Shown here piece by piece: positions 59,504 through 64,000 of a DNA stretch of 64,000 nt. The translations under genes were made by a program, and so were the position numbers. Every line of letters starts with the position of its first letter. The stretch's first letter is position 1. The stretch lies in contig NZ_BJHV01000001.1 of assembly GCF_005405925.1 (NCBI RefSeq), positions 2,108,001-2,172,000 on the forward strand. Direction: 5' to 3'. The notes beneath the pieces are model-generated. The model was given only the letters and a program-made list of their open reading frames with translations. It had not been told where the DNA came from and ran no database searches. Source of the DNA: Streptomyces antimycoticus (lineage in GTDB: Bacteria > Actinomycetota > Actinomycetes > Streptomycetales > Streptomycetaceae).

Positions 59504-60924
59504 AGGACGCCCAGCCGGTCAGGCCCGGATACACCGTCGTCGGCGCGGGAGCGATCGGCGGCACCCTCGCCTTCGCCCTCGCCCGGGCCGGCCACCCGGT
59601 CACCGTCGTGGACACCGACCGCACGCATGTGGACGCCATCCGCACCCGCGGACTCGTCGTCGCCCGCGGCGGCACCCGCGAGAGCGTGCCGGTCACGGCC
59701 ACGACCCCGGACGAGTTCACCGGCACCCTCCATCGCGTCCTGCTGGCCGTGAAGGCGCAGGCCACCGGCACCGCGCTGGACTGGATCGCGCCCCGCCTGG
59801 CCCCGGACGGCTACGTCGTCTCCCTGCAGAACGGCTTCAACGAGTCCCTGATCGCCCAGCGGCTGGGGGCCGCCCGCACCGTCGCGGCCTTCGTGAACAT
59901 CTTCGCCGACGTCATCGAACCGGGCGTCATCCTGGACGGCGGCGACGGAGCCCTCGTCATCGGCGAGCCCGACGGCGGGCCGGTCAGCCCGCGGGTCCGG
60001 GACCTGGTGGCCCATCTGCACAGCTGGGGCCCGGCCGTGGCCAGCGACAACGTCGAGGGATATCTGTGGGCCAAGGCCGGGTTCGGCGCCATGCTCGCCG
60101 CCACCGCCCTCGCGGACGCCCCCATGGCCGACCTCATCGACCGGCACCGCCCCGCCATGGCCGCACTCACCGGCGAGATCTTCGCCGTATCCGACCGCCT
60201 CGGCGTCACCCTGGAAGCCTTCGACGCCTTCGAGCCACAGCCCTTCCGGCGAGGAGCGGATCCAGCCGCCCAAGCCGCCGCCTTCGACCGTCTCACCGCA
60301 TGGCTGCGCACCCAGACGAAGGACCGCAGCGGTATCTGGCGCGACCTCGCGGTGCGCCACCGGCCCGTGGAGGCCCCCACGCACTACACCGAGGTCTTCG
60401 ACCACGCGGCACGCGAAGGTCTGCCCACGCCCCTGCTGCACACGGTCGTGACCGGCCTGCGCCAACTGGAGGGCGCCGCGCAGAACATGTCGGAGTCACG
60501 GCTGGACGAACTGGACCGCCTGGCGCAGCCCCCGCACCCCCGCTCCCGCTCGACGCCGAACAGGCCGACGCGGTGCGCCAGTGGCTCGACGCCCACCGCG
60601 AGGACATGGTCGCCGACCTCGCCGCCTACACCTCCCAGGGCAGCGCCAGCGACGACCTGGACGCCCTGGACAGCTGCCTCGGCTGGCTGCGCGACTGGCT
60701 CGACCGGCGCCTGGGCACACCGGACGCCGAGGAGACCCTCGCGCGCGAGCAGGCCGGAGACATCCTCGTCCGCCGCTACTCCGCTCGGGGCACCACCGCC
60801 CACGACCACCGGCCCGTCCTTCTCCTCGGGCACTACGACACCGTCTGGCCGACCGGCACCCTGGACACCTGGACCTTCCGGCGGGACGGCGACCACATCA
60901 CCGGCCCCGGCGTCTTCGACATGA
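59500..60924 (+). CDS. Ketopantoate-reductase-like (PanE/ApbA) protein; stop codon missing at expected end
   Basis: The family domain spans about residues 1-340: VVGAGAIGGTLAFALARAGH (NADPH motif), LLAVKAQATGTALDWIAPRL, VSLQNGFNESLIAQRL, catalytic-lysine region GYLWAKAGFGAMLAATALAD, EAPTHYTEVFDHAAREGLPT and LLHTVVTGLRQLE. A normal end would be near LDELDRLAQ (about 60525), but the frame stays open to 60924, reading out-of-frame through the M20 gene (PPHPRSRSTPNRPT...). So the stop was lost or the two genes are joined by a frameshift. It reduces 2-oxo acids with NADPH; the substrate here is not necessarily ketopantoate. Confidence 0.82.
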   Translation: MKDAQPVRPGYTVVGAGAIGGTLAFALARAGHPVTVVDTDRTHVDAIRTRGLVVARGGTRESVPVTATTPDEFTGTLHRVLLAVKAQATGTALDWIAPRLAPDGYVVSLQNGFNESLIAQRLGAARTVAAFVNIFADVIEPGVILDGGDGALVIGEPDGGPVSPRVRDLVAHLHSWGPAVASDNVEGYLWAKAGFGAMLAATALADAPMADLIDRHRPAMAALTGEIFAVSDRLGVTLEAFDAFEPQPFRRGADPAAQAAAFDRLTAWLRTQTKDRSGIWRDLAVRHRPVEAPTHYTEVFDHAAREGLPTPLLHTVVTGLRQLEGAAQNMSESRLDELDRLAQPPHPRSRSTPNRPTRCASGSTPTARTWSPTSPPTPPRAAPATTWTPWTAASAGCATGSTGAWAHRTPRRPSRASRPETSSSAATPLGAPPPTTTGPSFSSGTTTPSGRPAPWTPGPSGGTATTSPAPASST

Positions 60925-61721
60925 AGGCCGGCCTGGTCCAGGCGGTCTGGGCACTGCGCGCCCTGGACGCCCTCGATCTGCCCCGCCCGCCCTGCACCGT
61001 GATGCTCAACGGCGACGAGGAGACCGGCAGTCTCGCCTCCCGCGACGCCATCGTCGAGGAGGCACGCGACAGCCGGCTCGCCATGGTCTTCGAGGCCGCC
61101 GCCGACGGCGCGATCAAGACAGCCCGCAAGGGCGTCGGGCTCTTCACCGTCACGGTCACCGGCGTCGAGGCCCACGCCGGTCTGGACCCCACGGCCGGGT
61201 CCAGCGCCGTGGACGAACTCGCCCACCAGATCCTGCGGCTGACGGACCTGCGCGCCCCGGACGCGGGCACCTCGCTGAACGTGGGCGTGGTGCAGGGAGG
61301 CACCCGCAGCAACGTCACGGCGGGGCACGCCGTCGGCCGCATCGACATCCGCGTCGCCACCGCCGCCGAACAAAAACGCCTCGGAGACGCCCTGGCCGCT
61401 CTGCGTCCCGTCGACCCACGGACCCTTGTGGAGGTCACCGGTGGCTGGAACCGCCCGGTGTTCGAACGCACGGAAGGGGTCGCCGCACTCGCCGACCTGG
61501 CACGCCGGTGCGCCGCGCTGCTCGGACACGACCTGCCCGAGGCGTCGGTCGGCGGAGCCAGCGACGGCAACTTCGTCGTGGCCCAGGGCACGCCGGTCCT
61601 GGACGGTATCGGCGCGGTGGGCTCGGGCGCACACGCCCGCTCGGAGAACACCTCGGTGCAGGGCATGGTCACCCGCGCGGCGCTGGCCGCCACCGTGCTG
61701 GCGGCGCTGGCAAGGGAGTGA
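60573..61721 (+). CDS. M20-family metallopeptidase (glutamate-carboxypeptidase-like)
   Basis: About 382 residues from GTG 60573; no clear ribosome site, and the frame is open far upstream, so the start is uncertain. Metal-site motifs: VLLLGHYDTVWPTGTLDTW (His, Asp), GPGVFDMKAGLVQAVWAL (Asp), VMLNGDEETGSLASRDAIV (catalytic and ligand Glu) and GAVGSGAHARSENTSVQGM (His). Layout is that of carboxypeptidase-G2-like and ArgE-type hydrolases, which cleave N-acyl amino acids. It closes the operon and probably releases an amino acid from the processed amide. Confidence 0.9.
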   Translation: MRQWLDAHREDMVADLAAYTSQGSASDDLDALDSCLGWLRDWLDRRLGTPDAEETLAREQAGDILVRRYSARGTTAHDHRPVLLLGHYDTVWPTGTLDTWTFRRDGDHITGPGVFDMKAGLVQAVWALRALDALDLPRPPCTVMLNGDEETGSLASRDAIVEEARDSRLAMVFEAAADGAIKTARKGVGLFTVTVTGVEAHAGLDPTAGSSAVDELAHQILRLTDLRAPDAGTSLNVGVVQGGTRSNVTAGHAVGRIDIRVATAAEQKRLGDALAALRPVDPRTLVEVTGGWNRPVFERTEGVAALADLARRCAALLGHDLPEASVGGASDGNFVVAQGTPVLDGIGAVGSGAHARSENTSVQGMVTRAALAATVLAALARE

Positions 61722-61837
61722 CCCCCCTGCCGGGCACGACCCGGTAGGACATCGAACTGCGTGCCGTACAATTCCCCGGCCACTGGCGAAAAATGAGCGG
61801 TCGAAGGCATGGGCCGCAGGGGCGAGGAGGAATCGCG

Positions 61838-62806
61838 ATGGCATCGGGGGGATGGGGTCTGCCGAACGACCCCGGACAGGGAGGAAACCGCTGGGGGCCT
61901 CCGCCGTCACCCGGTCCGTACGGGCCGCCGACGCCGGATCCGTACGGGCCACCACCACCGGCGCCGGATCCGTACGGGCCGCCACCGAACCCCTACGGGC
62001 CCCCGCCCCCGCCGCCCGGGCCCTACCGCCCGGCGCCCAGGAACCGGCACTGGTACCGGCGGGTGCCCTTCCTCTTCTTGATCGTCCCGCTGCTCCGCTC
62101 GGTGCACCGGGCCGCGCGCAGGGTGTTCGACCAGGACGGCGGCGGGCGTGTCCACGATCCCGTGGTCACCCGCTTCCAGATCATCCGCACGGTGCTCGGC
62201 GTCCTCGCCACGTTCGCGCTCTACTACATGTACGGGGCGGACAACGGCCTGGAGGACCAGGCCAGCGAGGGTCTCGGCCAGCTCCTCCTGACCCCGGTCC
62301 TGCTCATCATCGCCGGACCGGTGGTGATCACTGCCTTCATCCGCTACGCGCCCGCGGAGCGGCGGCGGCTGCTGCGCTCCCGGCTCGGTGTCCCGGCCAA
62401 GACCGTGGGCTGGTACGTCCTGGTCGTGGCGGCGCTCGTCGGCACGGCGTGGGTGATCTCGGGCACCACGCTGCTGCACGGGCTGCACGGGGTGTGGTTG
62501 TTCGTGGCCGCCGTCCCCGCGCTCGCGTTCGTGCTGTGGGGGCTGCCGTTCTTCTTCATGGCCTCGGCCTACGTCGCCCGCTCCGCCTTCAACACCGCCT
62601 ATGTGCACGCCGCGCTACCGGCCGTGCTCACCATGGTGATGGTCTGGATCATCGCCATCCTCAACCTGACCGGGAGCGGCATGCCGAACGGTCCGATGTG
62701 GGCCCAGTTCTGCTCCCTGTTCGGCGGCCCGCTCTCGGTGACCGGGCTCTCCCTGTGGGAGCTGCGCCGACTGCGGACGCGCCACGGCGTGACCATACGC
62801 GGCTGA
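61838..62806 (+). CDS. Proline-rich N-terminal membrane protein of unknown function
   Basis: 322 residues. The first 65 are Gly/Pro/Tyr repeats (PYGPPTPDPYGPPPPAPDPY), followed by a basic stretch and about six hydrophobic segments (VPFLFLIVPLLRSVHRAAR, TVLGVLATFALYYMYGAD, LLTPVLLIIAGPVVITAFI, GWYVLVVAALVGTAWVIS, LFVAAVPALAFVLWGLPFF, AALPAVLTMVMVWIIAILNL). GAGGAGG lies nine bases before ATG 61838. Such proteins are common in Streptomyces; the cytosolic proline-rich part may bind partners. Not part of the upstream operon by spacing. Confidence 0.85.
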   Translation: MASGGWGLPNDPGQGGNRWGPPPSPGPYGPPTPDPYGPPPPAPDPYGPPPNPYGPPPPPPGPYRPAPRNRHWYRRVPFLFLIVPLLRSVHRAARRVFDQDGGGRVHDPVVTRFQIIRTVLGVLATFALYYMYGADNGLEDQASEGLGQLLLTPVLLIIAGPVVITAFIRYAPAERRRLLRSRLGVPAKTVGWYVLVVAALVGTAWVISGTTLLHGLHGVWLFVAAVPALAFVLWGLPFFFMASAYVARSAFNTAYVHAALPAVLTMVMVWIIAILNLTGSGMPNGPMWAQFCSLFGGPLSVTGLSLWELRRLRTRHGVTIRG

Positions 62807-62926
62807 GACCTCCCACCCTTCCCGGTGGCGCGGCGGTCCTACCGCGGGCCATCAGGCGCTCCGCCGCGTTGCCCGGGAATCGACGGCGGACGCGGGCGGT
62901 GGCGGCCGGTTCCGTACCCTGGCGGC

Positions 62927-63820
62927 ATGCGCATGCGCCCCACCTTGAGCTGGACCCCGGCCGAGGACCTGCCGCCGGGCAGCACGGACCTGGAGCCGGT
63001 CGCCGACGCGCTGAGCACCGGCGGTGTGCTGGTGCTCAGCGGGGCCGGCATGTCCACGGAGTCGGGCATCCCCGACTACCGGGGCGAGGGCGGGAGCCTG
63101 AGCCGGCACACCCCGATGACCTACCAGGACTTCACCGCCGGCGCCCAGGCCCGGCGCCGGTACTGGGCCCGCAGCCACCTCGGCTGGCGCACCTTCGGCC
63201 GCGCCCGCCCCAACGCCGGGCACCAGGCCGTGGCCGCGTTCGCGCGGCACGGCCTGCTCTCGGGTGTGATCACCCAGAACGTCGACGGCCTGCACCAGGC
63301 CGCCGGCAGCGAGGACGTCGTGGAACTCCACGGAAGCCTCGACCGGGTCGTCTGCCTTGCCTGCCGCGCCTCCAGCCCGCGCCGCGAACTCGCCCGGCGG
63401 CTGGAGGCGGCCAACGTGGGCTTCGCGCCGGTGGCCGCCGGAATCAATCCGGACGGTGACGCCGACCTCACCGACGAGCAGGTCGGGGACTTCCGCGTGG
63501 TGCCCTGTACGGTCTGCGGCGGCATCCTCAAACCCGACGTGGTGTTCTTCGGCGAAGCCGTTCCACCGTGGCGGGTCGAGCACTGCCGCGAGCTGGTCCG
63601 CGAAGCCACCTCACTGCTGGTCCTGGGCTCCTCACTGACGGTGATGTCCGGGCTGCGGTTCGTCCGCCAAGCGGCCAAGGCCGGGAAGCCGGTACTGATC
63701 GTCAACCTGGACCCGACCCGGGGCGACCAGCACGCCGTCACCCGGGTCGCACTCCCACTGGGAACGGCCCTCACCAGCGTGGCCGACCGACTGGGCATCC
63801 CGGGGCCGGCACAGCCCTGA
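62927..63820 (+). CDS. Sir2-family NAD-dependent protein deacylase
   Basis: 297 residues. Sirtuin motifs: VLSGAGMSTESGIPDYRG (GAGxSxxSGIPxxR), GVITQNVDGLHQAAGSED (TQNxDxL), catalytic His in VELHGSL, zinc cysteines CLAC and CTVCGG, VFFGEAVP and VLGSSLTV. It removes acyl groups from lysines using NAD+, with cytosolic action. ATG 62927 or 62933. A regulator of metabolic enzymes such as acetyl-CoA synthetase in other Streptomyces; here a lone gene. Confidence 0.95.
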   Translation: MRMRPTLSWTPAEDLPPGSTDLEPVADALSTGGVLVLSGAGMSTESGIPDYRGEGGSLSRHTPMTYQDFTAGAQARRRYWARSHLGWRTFGRARPNAGHQAVAAFARHGLLSGVITQNVDGLHQAAGSEDVVELHGSLDRVVCLACRASSPRRELARRLEAANVGFAPVAAGINPDGDADLTDEQVGDFRVVPCTVCGGILKPDVVFFGEAVPPWRVEHCRELVREATSLLVLGSSLTVMSGLRFVRQAAKAGKPVLIVNLDPTRGDQHAVTRVALPLGTALTSVADRLGIPGPAQP

Positions 63821-63869
63821 CGCGGATCCGGCGTGACGCGGACCGGGTCCGGCGCCTTTGCGGCCCTGG

Positions 63870-64000
63870 CTATTGCGCCGGGCGAATCCACGTCCGGGCG
63901 AGCTCCGCGACCCAGGTGGCCGCCGCGTCGGGAGCGGGCGGAGGAGCGCCGACGACCACGAGTTCGGTGACGCCCGCCGCGCCGAGCGCGGGAAGGTGCT
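63870..64000 (-). CDS. LLM-class F420-dependent oxidoreductase-like, C-terminal end (partial)
   Basis: Only the last 43 residues are in the window, on the minus strand: HLPALGAAGVTELVVVGAPP PAPDAAATWVAELARTWIRP AQ and TAG at 63870. The pattern (LxALGxTELVV, then WVxxLAxxW) is that of the C-terminus of luciferase-like monooxygenase-family, F420-dependent enzymes. Assignment is tentative because the TIM-barrel core is outside the window. Confidence 0.5.
   Translation of the reverse strand, partial: HLPALGAAGVTELVVVGAPPPAPDAAATWVAELARTWIRPAQ

Noticed and set aside
61426..63459. Plus-strand open frame of 677 codons across three genes
   Set aside because: It runs out of frame through the M20, proline-rich membrane protein and sirtuin genes, all of which have clear motifs in another frame; its arginine-rich content is typical of a shadow frame.

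Overview
The window has very high GC, strong G/C bias at third codon positions, GTG/TTG as well as ATG starts, many TetR/MarR/AraC-type regulators and secreted polysaccharide-active proteins. It looks like accessory chromosome (probably arm) DNA of Streptomyces or a close relative. I see no tRNA, rRNA, CRISPR array or intact insertion sequence. About 60 genes look intact, and at least nine decayed genes or gene fragments lie between them.

0-12.5 kb: the 5' end of a threonine dehydratase-like gene; a TetR/SDR divergon with two palindromic operators; two gene fragments (DUF6328, PucR C-terminus); a GlxA-type regulator facing a quinone-oxidoreductase-like MDR enzyme; an XRE regulator plus a second MDR enzyme; an AraC regulator facing an NmrA-like protein; a PPOX-fold protein; NADP-glutamate dehydrogenase (gdhA); an aldo/keto reductase.
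12.5-25 kb: a secreted ThuA-like protein behind a promoter with a DasR-like site; a dead copy of a DUF1772 promoter region; a cyclase + TPP-enzyme operon; DUF6411, AI-2E-type and DUF2089/SHOCT-type genes; an orphan substrate-binding protein; a DHFR-fold reductase; a gene graveyard (arginase and F420-oxidoreductase remnants); a dienelactone hydrolase; an MDR gene facing MarR across three operator copies.
25-31 kb: a PucR regulator whose stop overlaps the start of a small heptapeptide-repeat ORF (21-bp tandem repeats), followed on the same strand by a flavin reductase and its acyl-CoA-dehydrogenase-like monooxygenase. A frameshifted LysR gene lies on the other side.
31-44 kb: a serine-hydrolase relic coupled to a secreted TAP-like peptidase; two paralogous SDR genes, each divergent from a TetR gene; a TSUP permease and AraC regulator; a TPR fragment; a GntR gene facing a VOC/SDR pair; a DUF1772/TetR divergon; a truncated NCS1 permease; a TetR that probably controls a muconolactone-isomerase-like gene.
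44-55 kb: an amidase; a HEAT / MerR-HEAT / cupin string with no stop codon between MerR and cupin; a large secreted GH87-like alpha-1,3-glucanase; a PPOX protein; a frameshifted PEP-mutase/isocitrate-lyase-family gene; AraC; an alpha/beta hydrolase.
55-64 kb: an Lrp/AsnC regulator ahead of a tightly coupled five-gene operon (NodB/PuuE-type deacetylase, MHS transporter, SDR, ketopantoate-reductase-like protein, M20 peptidase) that looks like uptake and breakdown of an unidentified amide; then a proline-rich membrane protein, a sirtuin and the end of an LLM-type oxidoreductase.

The dominant theme is regulator/oxidoreductase divergons (about ten in 64 kb), probably small sensing and detoxification or catabolic units. 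The most unusual items are the GTGA-coupled heptad-repeat ORF next to the two-component monooxygenase, the operator pair with identical 51-bp spacing at 13.8 and 41.3 kb, and the fused MerR-HEAT-cupin frame. All functions are inferred from sequence reading alone; no database search was run.
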